Assembly: GCA_040905145.1 (NCBI GenBank)
Contig: JBBDSC010000064.1
Coordinates: 1-48,147 of the forward strand
Source of the DNA: DATGMS01 sp040905145
GTDB taxonomy: Bacteria > Bacteroidota > Bacteroidia > Cytophagales > Cyclobacteriaceae
Length of the DNA: 48,147 bases
Reading direction: 5' to 3'
The notes under the pieces were generated by a model that did not search any database, was not told where the DNA came from, and was given only the letters and a program-made list of their open reading frames with translations. The position numbers and the translations under genes are program-made. Below are positions 32,542 to 41,403 of the stretch, piece by piece; within the stretch, counting starts at the first letter, position 1, and every line of letters starts with the position of its first letter.

Positions 32542-34719
32542 TTAATTAGCGTGCTCTGAGATGAATTTTATCCGGTAAACCCGTATTTCTTCTTCCCCGA
32601 AATCCTCATCCTCGAGTTCTTGCAGTGCGTCTTTGATGTTATCGGTGTCTGCGTTCATGAAATAATCATGGAGAGTTTCTTCCCGTTCATCATCCATGAT
32701 GTTTTCTATGTAATAATTGATGTTGAGTTTTGTACCACTGTATATAATTTGTTCAATCTCATGCAGAAGTTCGGCCATGCCGATATTGAGATTAGAGGCG
32801 ATTTCTTCAAAATCGATTTTCCTGTCCACTTGCTGAATAATAGAGATCTTGACTTTGGACCTGGTACCTGAAGATTTTACCACGACGTCTGCAGCGGTAA
32901 TAATGTCATTGTCTTCCACATATTTTTCGATGAGCTTTAGGAAAGGTGCCCCGAACTTCGAAACCTTACCCATCCCCACTCCATTTATCTGGGCCAGCTC
33001 CTCCTTGGTAATGGGATAAATGGTAGCCATTTCTTCCAGGGATGGATCCTGGAAAATCACATAAGGAGGCAGGTTTTTGGATTTTGCCAACTTCTTCCTT
33101 TCTGCCTGTAACAGTTCAAAAAGCTTTTCATCATAAGCTTTTCCCATACTGTTTAAATCTTCGGTGATGTCATTTTCCACCATTTCTTCAAAATTATGGT
33201 CCTTGCTTAAAGATATGGGGTATGGTTCTTTTAAGAAATCCCCACTTTTTTCAGAAAGCAGGATCACCCCGTAGTTTTCAATATCTTTTCCCAGTAAACC
33301 AAAAATCATGGCCTGCCTGATTACAGTTTTCCAATGGTTTTCATCCTGATTTTTCCCCTTACCAAAGACGGAGAGCTGATCATGTTTATAGCTTTCTATG
33401 TATTCGTTCTGCACGCCCCGCAGTATGTCAACAATATGATCCAAGCTAAAGCGTTGATGGGTCTCCTTTACGGCCTCAATGGCAAGACGTATGTATTCTT
33501 GCCCATCGAAAGTCTCTTTGGGTTTTTTACAATTGTCGCAAAACCCACAATCATGATCTAAAGTTTCCCCGAAATAATGCAACAATACCCGCCTTCTACA
33601 CACGGAACTTTCCGCATAAGATGCCATTTCCTGTAAAAGCACTTTGGCATTTTCCCGTTCATTGACAGGCTTGTCCTTATTGAATTTTTCCAGCTTCAGG
33701 ATATCCTCATACCTATAAAACATGAGACAATGTCCTTCCAGGCCATCCCTTCCAGCTCTGCCTGTTTCTTGATAGTAACCTTCCAAGGACTTGGGTACAT
33801 CGTAGTGGATAACATACCTTACGTCAGGCTTGTCTATCCCCATACCAAAAGCAATAGTGGCCACGATTACATCTAACTCTTCATTAAGAAAATCGTCCTG
33901 GTTTTTTATCCTGACATTGGAATCCAAGCCTGCATGATAGGGGGCGGCATTAATGCCGTTTACTTTAAGCAGCTCAGCAATTTCCGTCACTTTCTTTCTG
34001 CTGAGACAATAAATAATCCCGGATTTGCCTTTTTGGGTTTTTATATATTTGATGACCTGCTTTTTGGTTTCATTTTTCTGCTTTGGTCTTATTTCATAGT
34101 AAAGATTGGGCCTGTTGAATGAAGACTTGAAAAGGTCCGCCTCCTCCATTTGGAGGTTTCTTTGAATATCCTGTTGTACCTTGGGCGTTGCGGTTGCCGT
34201 CAAAGCAATTATGGGTAAGTTGGGGCCAATCTGAGCGATAATTGATTTTATCTTCCTGTATTCGGGCCTGAAATCATGGCCCCATTCAGAAATACAGTGG
34301 GCTTCATCAATGGCGACGAAGCTTAAATTGGCCTCCTTCAGGAAAAGAACGTTTTCTTCTTTGGTCAGCGATTCCGGTGCGACGTATAGAAGTTTGGTTC
34401 TTCCTGAAAGCACTTCTTTTTTTACCTTATTGGTCTCTGACTTATTAAGGGTTGAGTTAAGAAAAAAAGCATTGATGCCAAAAGCGTTCAATTGATCAAC
34501 CTGATTCTTCATTAGTGCGATCAAAGGCGAAATGACGATGGAGGTGCCCTCCTTAATTACTGCGGGAAGTTGATAACACAATGATTTGCCGGCACCAGTC
34601 GGCATGATCACGAAAGTATTTTTCCCGCTAAGGATATTATCTACGATGATTTCCTGATTTCCTCGAAATTGATTGAAACCAAATATTTTTTTTAGGTTCT
34701 CTTTTACAGTTTTGTCCAC
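32542..34719 (-). CDS. recQ: ATP-dependent DNA helicase RecQ
   Basis: A 725-residue 3'-5' DNA helicase for recombination and fork repair. Helicase core: FRGNQEIIVDNILSG, Walker A VIMPTGAGKSLCYQLPA, Walker B AIDEAHCISEWGHDFRPEY, motif IV-VI TGRAGRDGLEGHC. The RQC zinc site uses Cys in SVCRRRVLLHYFG and CGFCDNCKK. The HRDC domain follows (LLQAERKKLAKSKNLPPYVIF). A further ~130 residues with a helical, acidic end (LQELEDEDFGEEE) are typical of the long Bacteroidota form. The start is GTG at 34719; no in-frame ATG precedes it. It is divergent from kdsD. Confidence 0.96.
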   Translation of the reverse strand: MDKTVKENLKKIFGFNQFRGNQEIIVDNILSGKNTFVIMPTGAGKSLCYQLPAVIKEGTSIVISPLIALMKNQVDQLNAFGINAFFLNSTLNKSETNKVKKEVLSGRTKLLYVAPESLTKEENVLFLKEANLSFVAIDEAHCISEWGHDFRPEYRKIKSIIAQIGPNLPIIALTATATPKVQQDIQRNLQMEEADLFKSSFNRPNLYYEIRPKQKNETKKQVIKYIKTQKGKSGIIYCLSRKKVTEIAELLKVNGINAAPYHAGLDSNVRIKNQDDFLNEELDVIVATIAFGMGIDKPDVRYVIHYDVPKSLEGYYQETGRAGRDGLEGHCLMFYRYEDILKLEKFNKDKPVNERENAKVLLQEMASYAESSVCRRRVLLHYFGETLDHDCGFCDNCKKPKETFDGQEYIRLAIEAVKETHQRFSLDHIVDILRGVQNEYIESYKHDQLSVFGKGKNQDENHWKTVIRQAMIFGLLGKDIENYGVILLSEKSGDFLKEPYPISLSKDHNFEEMVENDITEDLNSMGKAYDEKLFELLQAERKKLAKSKNLPPYVIFQDPSLEEMATIYPITKEELAQINGVGMGKVSKFGAPFLKLIEKYVEDNDIITAADVVVKSSGTRSKVKISIIQQVDRKIDFEEIASNLNIGMAELLHEIEQIIYSGTKLNINYYIENIMDDEREETLHDYFMNADTDNIKDALQELEDEDFGEEEIRVYRIKFISEHAN

Positions 34720-34821
34720 TTCACTTACTTTTATTAATGATATGCCGTGTGCCTTTCATTAAAGTTAAAAGGATTTCTTTTTATACCTTTATTGCAAATT
34801 TAACAATTAACCACAGTAAAG

Positions 34822-35790
34822 TTGAAGTTAATAAAAAATATTAAGAACAATGCTAAAAAAGTGCTCGTAACGGAAGCAAAAGCTATTCTCAATCTGGTTA
34901 ACTTTATAGATGATGATTTTGAGGCCTGTGTGGAGGCAATTTTAGCTTCAAAAGGTCGAATAGTGATTACAGGAGTAGGTAAAAGCGCTATCATCGCGCA
35001 TAAAATTGTTGCCACGATGAACTCGACCGGAACTCCTGCTTTATTTATGCACGCTGCGGATGCAATTCATGGGGATTTGGGTATGATTCAAGAAGAAGAT
35101 TTAGTAATATGTATTTCCAAAAGTGGTAATACCCCCGAGATAAAGGTTTTGGTACCCTTGGTGAAGCGTTTAGGATCTAAATTAATTGCCTTGGTAAGTA
35201 ATACCCATAGTTTTTTGGCGGAGCATGCTGATTTTATACTCAACGCAACCATTGAAGAAGAAGCTTGTCCAAATAACCTGGCACCTACTACAAGTACTAC
35301 GGTCCATTTGGCCCTTGGGGATGCTTTGGCCGTTTGTTTATTGGAAGCCAAAGGATTTGGAAGTGAGGATTTTGCTAAATACCATCCAGGAGGTGCTTTG
35401 GGAAAACAACTTTATTTGACCGTGGAGGATGTCGTGCAGAAAAATTTGTCCCCGGTCGTAAAGCAGGATGCAAATCTTACCGAAGTAATTATGGAGATCA
35501 GCAGCAAGCGCTTGGGAGCTACCGCGGTGGTGGATCAACACAATAAACTGTTGGGGGTTATCACAGATGGGGACTTGAGAAGAATGTTGCAAAGACAACC
35601 TGATCTTCTCACGGTGAAGGCGACTGATATTATGACAGTTTACCCGAAGACCATTTCCAAAGATGAATTTGCGATCCGGGCACTTAATAAAATGAAAGAA
35701 TTCAATATCACACAGCTAATAGCAATGGATGAGGAAAGAATTATCGGTTTTGTTCATGTCCATGATTTAATGAAAGAAGGCATCGTATAA
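34822..35790 (+). CDS. kdsD: Arabinose-5-phosphate isomerase (KdsD/KpsF/GutQ family)
   Basis: Converts ribulose 5-phosphate to arabinose 5-phosphate, the first step toward KDO of lipopolysaccharide. It is 322 residues with an N-terminal SIS domain (VITGVGKSAIIAHKI, ISKSGNTPEIKVL, and the terminal KYHPGGALGKQL) and two CBS domains (about 200-322) that may sense nucleotides. The start is TTG at 34822, since the first residues fit the family and no ATG lies before the conserved AKKVLVTEA. A near-consensus -7 box (TACCTTTA) lies upstream at 34784-34791. manC follows 10 bases after its stop. Confidence 0.94.
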   Translation: MKLIKNIKNNAKKVLVTEAKAILNLVNFIDDDFEACVEAILASKGRIVITGVGKSAIIAHKIVATMNSTGTPALFMHAADAIHGDLGMIQEEDLVICISKSGNTPEIKVLVPLVKRLGSKLIALVSNTHSFLAEHADFILNATIEEEACPNNLAPTTSTTVHLALGDALAVCLLEAKGFGSEDFAKYHPGGALGKQLYLTVEDVVQKNLSPVVKQDANLTEVIMEISSKRLGATAVVDQHNKLLGVITDGDLRRMLQRQPDLLTVKATDIMTVYPKTISKDEFAIRALNKMKEFNITQLIAMDEERIIGFVHVHDLMKEGIV

Positions 35791-35800
35791 CCAAATAAAC

Positions 35801-36874
35801 ATGAATGACAAACCTTTTGTTGTAATTATGGCTGGTGGCATTGGCTCCAGGTTCTGGCCCTATAGCAGAAACAACAACCCGAAGCAATTCCTTGACATTT
35901 TGGGAATGGGTCGGACCATGTTGCAGATGACTTATGATAGATTTGCCCCATTCACCACACCGGATAGGATCTTGGTGGTCTGCAACACGAAATGCTTCCA
36001 TTTAGTTAAAGAGCAATTACCGGAGGTTTTCGATGAGCATGTTCTATCTGAGCCACTAAAAAGGGATACAGCCACTTGTATTGCTTATGCCAGTTATAAG
36101 ATCCGCAAGAAAGCACCTGGTGCCAAGGTTATTGTTACTCCCTCCGACCATTTGATCATCAATGAATCCCTGTTTCAGGCCAGGATCAAAGATGCGCTCA
36201 AATCAGTCGATTCAGACAACCGATTGGTGACGATAGGAATAAAGCCCAACTCCCCGGAAACCGGTTACGGATATATACAATATATTGAGGAGCCTGACCA
36301 GATTGCCCAAAAAGTAAAAACATTTACGGAAAAGCCCAATATAGAACTGGCTTCTACTTTTCTTGAAAGTGGCGATTTTGTGTGGAACTCAGGCATTTTT
36401 ATTTGGGAAAATAAAAGTATCATCCACGCCTTTGAACAATATTTGCCGGAATTAGCGGAAGTATTTGAAGAGGGGGAGGATTTTTTTTATACAGAAAAAG
36501 AAGCCGATTTTACCAAGAAGGCTTATAGTCTGGTCAAAAATATCTCGATTGATTATGGGATCATGGAAAAATCGGAATCCGTTTTTGTCGTCTTAGGGGA
36601 TTTTAGGTGGGCTGACCTGGGATCTTGGCAAAGCCTTCACGAATTACAGCCCCATGATCAAAATGATAATGTGGTGGAAGCCAACGCCCTGCTTTATGAG
36701 ACGAAAAACAGCCTGATTAAAGTGAGCCCGGAAAAGCTTGTGGTGGTACAAGGCCTGGACAATTACCTGATCAATGAGACCGATAATGTTCTGCTCATCT
36801 GCAAGCTGGATGCGGAAAATAGATTTAGGGAATTTGTGGGTGATGCAAAAGGAAAAGGAGAGGGCTTCGTATAA
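35801..36874 (+). CDS. manC: Mannose-1-phosphate guanylyltransferase
   Basis: Makes GDP-mannose from mannose 1-phosphate and GTP for exopolysaccharide and glycan synthesis. At 357 residues it is the single-function short form, with no C-terminal isomerase domain. The nucleotide-binding signature VVIMAGGIGSRFWPYSRNNN-PKQF is at the N-terminus, followed by VVTPSDH-like VTPSDHLI, PETGYGYIQY, FTEKPN, FVWNSGIFIW and the KSESVFVVLGDFRWADLGSW region. It probably shares an operon with kdsD. A perfect 12-bp inverted repeat follows at 36896-36936. Confidence 0.95.
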   Translation: MNDKPFVVIMAGGIGSRFWPYSRNNNPKQFLDILGMGRTMLQMTYDRFAPFTTPDRILVVCNTKCFHLVKEQLPEVFDEHVLSEPLKRDTATCIAYASYKIRKKAPGAKVIVTPSDHLIINESLFQARIKDALKSVDSDNRLVTIGIKPNSPETGYGYIQYIEEPDQIAQKVKTFTEKPNIELASTFLESGDFVWNSGIFIWENKSIIHAFEQYLPELAEVFEEGEDFFYTEKEADFTKKAYSLVKNISIDYGIMEKSESVFVVLGDFRWADLGSWQSLHELQPHDQNDNVVEANALLYETKNSLIKVSPEKLVVVQGLDNYLINETDNVLLICKLDAENRFREFVGDAKGKGEGFV

Positions 36875-36895
36875 AATAAGGAATAATGGAAAGTT

Positions 36896-36936
36896 GGAAT
36901 GATGGGAGTGGGTTCATTCCATTATCCCATCATTCC
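36896..36936. repeat. 12-bp inverted repeat between convergent manC and pruA
   Basis: GGAATGATGGGA (36896-36907) and TCCCATCATTCC (36925-36936) are perfect complements with a 17-base spacer that also contains ATTCCATTA. It could stop transcription from both sides, but there is no T-run, so a classic terminator is unproven. Confidence 0.5.
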
Positions 36937-36981
36937 ATTCCCTGCCTTTATGGATTTCAACTGACTCATGCGGAGGAGATT

Positions 36982-38616
36982 TTAATCCTCCTCAAGAAAA
37001 GGATATCTATAATCTGTAGGGGGAACGAAAGTTTCCTTTATTGTCCTGGGGGAAACCCATCTCAGAAGATTGATCATGGAACCCGCTTTATCATTGGTTC
37101 CTGATCCCCTAGCCCCTCCAAATGGCTGTTGACCCACTACCGCTCCAGTAGGCTTGTCATTGATATAAAAATTGCCGGCAGCGTTTTTCAGTTTGTGTGA
37201 GGCCAATTCCACCGCATATCTGTCCTGAGCGAATACAGCACCTGTTAATGCATAAGGAGAGGTTTTGTCCACCAATTCAAGAGCAGTTTCGAAATGCTCC
37301 GCATGATATACGTAGATGGTCAATACTGGGCCGAAAATTTCTTTCTGCATCGTTAAGTACAAGGGATCTTGCACCACAATAACAGTTGGTTCAATAAAAT
37401 AGCCCGTGGATTTATCGTAATTGCCCCCGGCAATTATTTCTACATTGTCCGCTTTTTTGGCTTTATCAATAAATTTGACAATTTTATCAAAGGATTTCTC
37501 ATCGATCACTGCGTTGATAAAATTGGAGAAATCTTCAGGTTTCCCCATTTTCATGGAGGCCAAGCTTTCTAATAAGGAATCCTTCACCTCGTCCCAAAGA
37601 TTGGAGGGGATATAGGCGCGTGATGCGGCAGAACACTTTTGTCCCTGATATTCAAAAGCCCCACGGGCAAGGGCGGTGGCTACCTGCTTGGGATGGGCAG
37701 ATTTATGGGCGATCAAGAAATCTTTCCCGCCAGTTTCACCCACTATTCTTGGGTAGGATTTATATTTGGTGATGTTTTCCCCTATGGTCTTCCAGATGGT
37801 CTGAAAAACTCCTGTAGATCCCGTAAAATGAATCCCGGCAAAATCAGGATGGTTAAAAGCCACCTCACCGGCCGTGGGGCCATCCACATAGATCAAGTTG
37901 ATTACTCCATCAGGTACTCCAGCTTCTTTAAAAACTTCCATTAATACATGAGCGGAATAAATCTGCGTAAACGCAGGCTTCCACACCACGGTATTTCCCA
38001 TCAGTGCAGGGGCTGTAGGCAAATTCCCCGCAATTGCAGTAAAGTTGAAGGGGGTCAAGGCAAAAACAAACCCTTCCAAAGGCCTTTGTTCGGTCCTGTT
38101 CCAGACACCTTCGCCGGCTATAGGTGGTTGCTGTGCATAGATTTCTGTCATGAACTTGACATTGAACCTCAGGAAGTCTATCAATTCACAGGCTGAATCT
38201 ATCTCTGCCTGAAATACACTTTTTGATTGGCCCAACATAGTGGCAGCATTTATCTTTGCCCTATAAGGGCCTGCCAAGAGATCAGCCGCTTTCAGGAATA
38301 TAGCTGCTCGATGTTCCCACTGCATATTTTCCCAAGCTTCTTTTGCTCCAAGTGCCGCATTGATCGCCTGTTCAACGTGAGAGGCATCGCCCTCGTGAAA
38401 GAATCCCAATAAGTGTTGATGGTCATGTGGAGGGTTTATTGGCTTTTTGTGGCCCGTCCTCACCTTTTCACTTCCTATAAACATGGGAATATCCACTTCC
38501 ATGGCGCGGGCAGTAGCCAAGGCCGACTGCAATGCTTTTCTTTCAGGAGATCCTGGGGAATAATTGTTTATTGGTTCATTTCTTTGTTCAGGTACTTTGA
38601 AAAAACCTTTAACCAT
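36982..38616 (-). CDS. pruA: 1-pyrroline-5-carboxylate dehydrogenase
   Basis: Oxidises glutamate semialdehyde (from proline) to glutamate with NAD. At 544 residues it is the stand-alone enzyme without a proline dehydrogenase domain. Aldehyde-dehydrogenase motifs: FALTPFNFTAIAGNLPTAPA, FTGSTGVFQTIW, the general base Glu in VGETGGKDFLI, the catalytic Cys in YQGQKCSAASR, and the C-terminal PFGGARGSGTNDKAGS. The start gives the family's usual YxxGSxERxxL N-terminus. It stands between manC and the HAD gene. Confidence 0.96.
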   Translation of the reverse strand: MVKGFFKVPEQRNEPINNYSPGSPERKALQSALATARAMEVDIPMFIGSEKVRTGHKKPINPPHDHQHLLGFFHEGDASHVEQAINAALGAKEAWENMQWEHRAAIFLKAADLLAGPYRAKINAATMLGQSKSVFQAEIDSACELIDFLRFNVKFMTEIYAQQPPIAGEGVWNRTEQRPLEGFVFALTPFNFTAIAGNLPTAPALMGNTVVWKPAFTQIYSAHVLMEVFKEAGVPDGVINLIYVDGPTAGEVAFNHPDFAGIHFTGSTGVFQTIWKTIGENITKYKSYPRIVGETGGKDFLIAHKSAHPKQVATALARGAFEYQGQKCSAASRAYIPSNLWDEVKDSLLESLASMKMGKPEDFSNFINAVIDEKSFDKIVKFIDKAKKADNVEIIAGGNYDKSTGYFIEPTVIVVQDPLYLTMQKEIFGPVLTIYVYHAEHFETALELVDKTSPYALTGAVFAQDRYAVELASHKLKNAAGNFYINDKPTGAVVGQQPFGGARGSGTNDKAGSMINLLRWVSPRTIKETFVPPTDYRYPFLEED

Positions 38617-38698
38617 AATAATTGAGTTTAATTTATTCTGTAAATATATAGGATCAATCAGGAATCGCAGTTCCTGAAACAGGGAGACAAGTTGCCAA

Positions 38699-39394
38699 CT
38701 AAAGGAAAGTCCTTAATTCACTTAGGCAGGTGATGGTATAAGTAGGTTGAAAAAGACAAGGTATATTCAGGGGATTAAATAAAACCTGATCTATCTTGGC
38801 ATTTTGTGCACCTACAATATCGGACTCGGGATTATCCCCAATCATCAAACATCTTGAAGGAGGGGTTTTCAACTTGTCCATGGCATATTCAAAGATACGT
38901 TTGTCGGGCTTTCTATGGCCTGTTGTTTCTGAAGTAACGATCAATTGGAAAAAAGAGGTTATTCCGGAGGAAGCCATTTTCGCTGCCTGACTTTCATTAA
39001 AACCATTGGTGATGATATGGAGTTCATATTCATGCTGAAGATAAGTTAATGTTTCTGTGGAATGGGGAAACAAATGGGATTTCGAGGAAGTTCTCTGCAT
39101 GAAATTTTCTTCCATGTCCAAAGGTACCGCCAAGCCATTTATCCCTAAATGCTCAAAAATCCTCTTGAAACGTTCCTTTCTTAAATTATCCTTGTCGATC
39201 TTGCCGACGTTGTACAAACTCCACAAATCAAAATTCACCTGACTAAATGCTCCATAAAAACCTTTAAATGAGGGAACCCCCAAATCTGCAAGCATGTAAA
39301 TCTCAAACAGTTCATTCAATGACTCTTGCACATTCCGATCGTAATCCCAGAGCGTGTGGTCGAGGTCAAAAAAAAGGTGGCGGTATTTGTTAAT
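38699..39394 (-). CDS. HAD-family hydrolase, YjjG-type nucleotidase, with ATT start
   Basis: A HAD phosphatase with cap domain, probably a non-canonical pyrimidine nucleotidase (YjjG-like, inferred). Motif I is FFDLDHTLWDYDRN, whose codons lie upstream of the first GTG at 39331, so the true start must be further up. There is no ATG, GTG or TTG in that stretch. The best fit is ATT at 39394 (INKYRHLFFDLDHT), since relatives begin MNKYRHLFFDLDHT. Motif II is HIITNGFNE, motif III GHRKPDKRIFEYAMD, motif IV CLMIGDNPESDI. Length would be 231 residues, as normal. It begins 8 bases after the ArsR stop, so the two are probably one operon. The ATT may also be a mutated start and the gene weakly expressed. 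Confidence 0.85.
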   Translation of the reverse strand: MNKYRHLFFDLDHTLWDYDRNVQESLNELFEIYMLADLGVPSFKGFYGAFSQVNFDLWSLYNVGKIDKDNLRKERFKRIFEHLGINGLAVPLDMEENFMQRTSSKSHLFPHSTETLTYLQHEYELHIITNGFNESQAAKMASSGITSFFQLIVTSETTGHRKPDKRIFEYAMDKLKTPPSRCLMIGDNPESDIVGAQNAKIDQVLFNPLNIPCLFQPTYTITCLSELRTFL

Positions 39395-39402
39395 ATTTTT
39401 TT

Positions 39403-39786
39403 TTATTTTCGGTAAGGGTTGTTTTCAATTTTGTTAATGGCCAATTCACGGTTGGAATAAAGGATGGTATACACTTCCTGATCCCGAATCAGATTTATAT
39501 CTTTTTGTATAAACTTAAAAATCTGGTTTATTATTTCAATAGCTTCATCCAGTATATAATAAAACATCCATTGATCCACTCTTCTGCTACCTACCAGTCC
39601 GGCATTTTTCAGATAGCCAAGGTGTCTGCTGGTTTTGGTTTGGGTAAATTCAAGGATATGCTCTAGATCAGAGATGCTCAGTTCTTTATTTTGGATCAAC
39701 AAATGGATTATCCTCACTCTTGGTTCTTCAGAAAGTGCTTTAAAGACCTTCATACCATAATTCAAACTGATGTTCTTGAGACGCAT
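39403..39786 (-). CDS. ArsR-family winged-helix regulator
   Basis: A 127-residue winged-helix DNA-binding protein of the ArsR/SmtB group. The HTH is ALSEEPRVRIIHLLIQNKELS and EHILEFTQTKTSRHLGYLKNAGLV, with the wing SRRVDQWMFYYILDEA. The usual metal site (ELCVCDL in the recognition helix) is absent, so it is not an arsenic or zinc sensor of that type; the signal is unknown. It precedes the HAD gene by 8 bases and is probably autoregulated with it. The 135-base divergent region to the CarboxypepD gene holds its promoter. Confidence 0.88.
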   Translation of the reverse strand: MRLKNISLNYGMKVFKALSEEPRVRIIHLLIQNKELSISDLEHILEFTQTKTSRHLGYLKNAGLVGSRRVDQWMFYYILDEAIEIINQIFKFIQKDINLIRDQEVYTILYSNRELAINKIENNPYRK

Positions 39787-39921
39787 TTAAATAAATTTAA
39801 CAATTAATTTTAACCTTAAATTAAGCAATTCAGCCGAAAAAAGGTTATTATCGCATAGATTATTCCTACATTAAATGAAAACCATTCCCACAAATGGTCG
39901 TTAATTTAAAAAAAAGCTGTT

Positions 39922-40572
39922 TTGAAAATACCAAAAACCATCATAACGTTTAATTTAATATTCTTTTTCTCTTTATTTTTGTTTAATGCTGCTCATGCAC
40001 AAGATGATAAAGAGAAAAAGGTAATCCAACTTTCTGGTGTCATTTTGAATGCCGACAGTACGGACGCCATCTCAGGAGTTAACATTTATGTGCCAAAAAA
40101 AGGCAGGGGTACCAGTAGTAATAGATTTGGGTATTTTTCCATGCCGGTGGCCGAAGGGGACAGTGTCGTGTTTAGTTTCATGGGGTTAAAAAGGCAGACT
40201 TTTAAAGTTCCGGAAGATGTAGATGAAGATAGATTAAGCCTGATCCTTACGATGATGGAGGATGCATATACCTTGGGGGAAGTAGAGGTGACGCCTTATC
40301 CTACGGAAGCTGAGTTTAAAAGTGCCGTCCTGGCCATGAACGTGGAGGATGAGGTGCAATTGAATAGGGGGAATCTGAGTCCACAACTTTTGTTGAGATG
40401 GGCTGAAGAGATGCCTGCTTCTGGCAATGAGAATTTCAGGGGATTCCAAAATCAGCAATTGATGCAGAACCAGGACCGGTATGGGCCTAGATCATTTCCA
40501 TTGTTGAATCCATTTGCTTGGGCAAAATTCATCAAATCCATTAAAGACGGGGATTTGAAGAATAAAGATTAA
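39922..40572 (+). CDS. Secreted CarboxypepD_reg-like protein
   Basis: A 216-residue exported protein. From the TTG at 39922 (MKIPKTIITFNLIFFF) a signal peptide ends near AAHAQ. Residues 35-115 form the beta-sandwich found at the N-terminus of TonB-dependent receptors: LSGVILNADSTDAISGVNIYVPKKGRGTS with SNRFGYFSMPVAEGDSVVFSF. The rest (LGEVEVTPYPTEAEFKSAVLAMN) is short and not a beta-barrel. Such stand-alone proteins are common in Bacteroidota and of unknown job. No ATG is available before the signal peptide. Confidence 0.85.
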   Translation: MKIPKTIITFNLIFFFSLFLFNAAHAQDDKEKKVIQLSGVILNADSTDAISGVNIYVPKKGRGTSSNRFGYFSMPVAEGDSVVFSFMGLKRQTFKVPEDVDEDRLSLILTMMEDAYTLGEVEVTPYPTEAEFKSAVLAMNVEDEVQLNRGNLSPQLLLRWAEEMPASGNENFRGFQNQQLMQNQDRYGPRSFPLLNPFAWAKFIKSIKDGDLKNKD

Positions 40573-40631
40573 GCAGGATTTTCCCGATTAAAAAATAACT
40601 CGTTCCACCCATAATATCCACACCAAAATAG

Positions 40632-40817
40632 ATGATTGAATTGATTATTTATGCTATTGTTTTTTTAGCCGTCATAGCCCATGTCATCTTGGCTTTTCGC
40701 ATGTACCTAGCTGTTCACAACAATGAAAAGCTGCCATTGAGAGAAAAAAATTCATGGAAAATCAGGGCCCTGATTTTTCCGGTTTATTATTGGCCCCTAT
40801 ATAAGAAAACTACCTGA
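40632..40817 (+). CDS. Small membrane protein of unknown function
   Basis: A 61-residue protein with one clear N-terminal transmembrane helix (IIYAIVFLAVIAHVILAF), a short charged loop and a second, weaker hydrophobic part (IRALIFPVYYWPLYKK). The composition and the tidy position between genes make it likely to be real. Its stop overlaps the 3' end of the convergent DUF4293 gene by 8 bases. No family recognised. Confidence 0.65.
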   Translation: MIELIIYAIVFLAVIAHVILAFRMYLAVHNNEKLPLREKNSWKIRALIFPVYYWPLYKKTT

Positions 40818-41301
40818 TCCTATCTACGGACTTGACCAGCATTTCGTCCCTACGGATAAAGCGATTGGAAATAACGTTCAAAAGAATTGCAGCTACAATA
40901 GCATAAAAGCCAATGACATAGGCACCACTGACTGAAGGGTTAAAATCCAGATTGGCCTGATAGCTTTGATATACCACAAGACCTAGGGTAGATCCCATGA
41001 CCAAAGAATTGATCATGTTCAAAAACATCTGTCTGGTTCTGTTTTTAAATTTGGAAAGGCTGTAAAGTGCCAATACAGCGGCTATTATGGCCAATATTCC
41101 TATATAATAAGTGCCTGTTTGGTTAATAACACCACCTTCTTCCCCATTTTCGATCTCATAGGTGGTCAGGTTCCAAGCGGTCAATTTCATTTTTTCGGTT
41201 TGATCGGGATTGACCTGTTCCCAGATGGTAAAATAGGTGACCAATAACATGGCCACTGCCACAAGAAATAAGAAAATTGTTTGAACTCTTTGTATCATCA
41301 C
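40810..41301 (-). CDS. DUF4293 membrane protein
   Basis: A 163-residue four-helix membrane protein of the DUF4293 family, restricted mainly to Bacteroidota and without known function. The N-terminus MMIQRVQTIFLFLVAVAMLL is the hallmark; a polar loop of ~45 residues follows, then three more helices (YYIGILAIIAAVLALYSL, MINSLVMGSTLGLVVYQ, AYVIGFYAIVAAILLNVI). The end is basic (FIRRDEMLVKSVDRIR). It is divergent from truA, a neighbourhood often seen in this phylum. Its 3' end overlaps the small membrane gene by 8 bases. Confidence 0.92.
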   Translation of the reverse strand: MMIQRVQTIFLFLVAVAMLLVTYFTIWEQVNPDQTEKMKLTAWNLTTYEIENGEEGGVINQTGTYYIGILAIIAAVLALYSLSKFKNRTRQMFLNMINSLVMGSTLGLVVYQSYQANLDFNPSVSGAYVIGFYAIVAAILLNVISNRFIRRDEMLVKSVDRIR

Positions 41302-41385
41302 TTTTTATCTTTTGACAAAGAAACAGGGTAATTTGAATATTAGCAAGGATTCTTGACAAAGCACTATTAATTTAATTGGTAATAG

Positions 41386-41393
41386 TATCTTTG
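41386..41393 (+). promoter_or_regulatory. -7 promoter element for truA
   Basis: TATCTTTG, an exact TAnnTTTG match, ends 10 bases before the truA ATG (41404), so the leader would be only about six bases. A TTGACA sits at 41353-41358, but 27 bases away, further than the usual ~20-base spacing. Confidence 0.5.
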
Positions 41394-41403
41394 TAAAAGA
41401 ATT

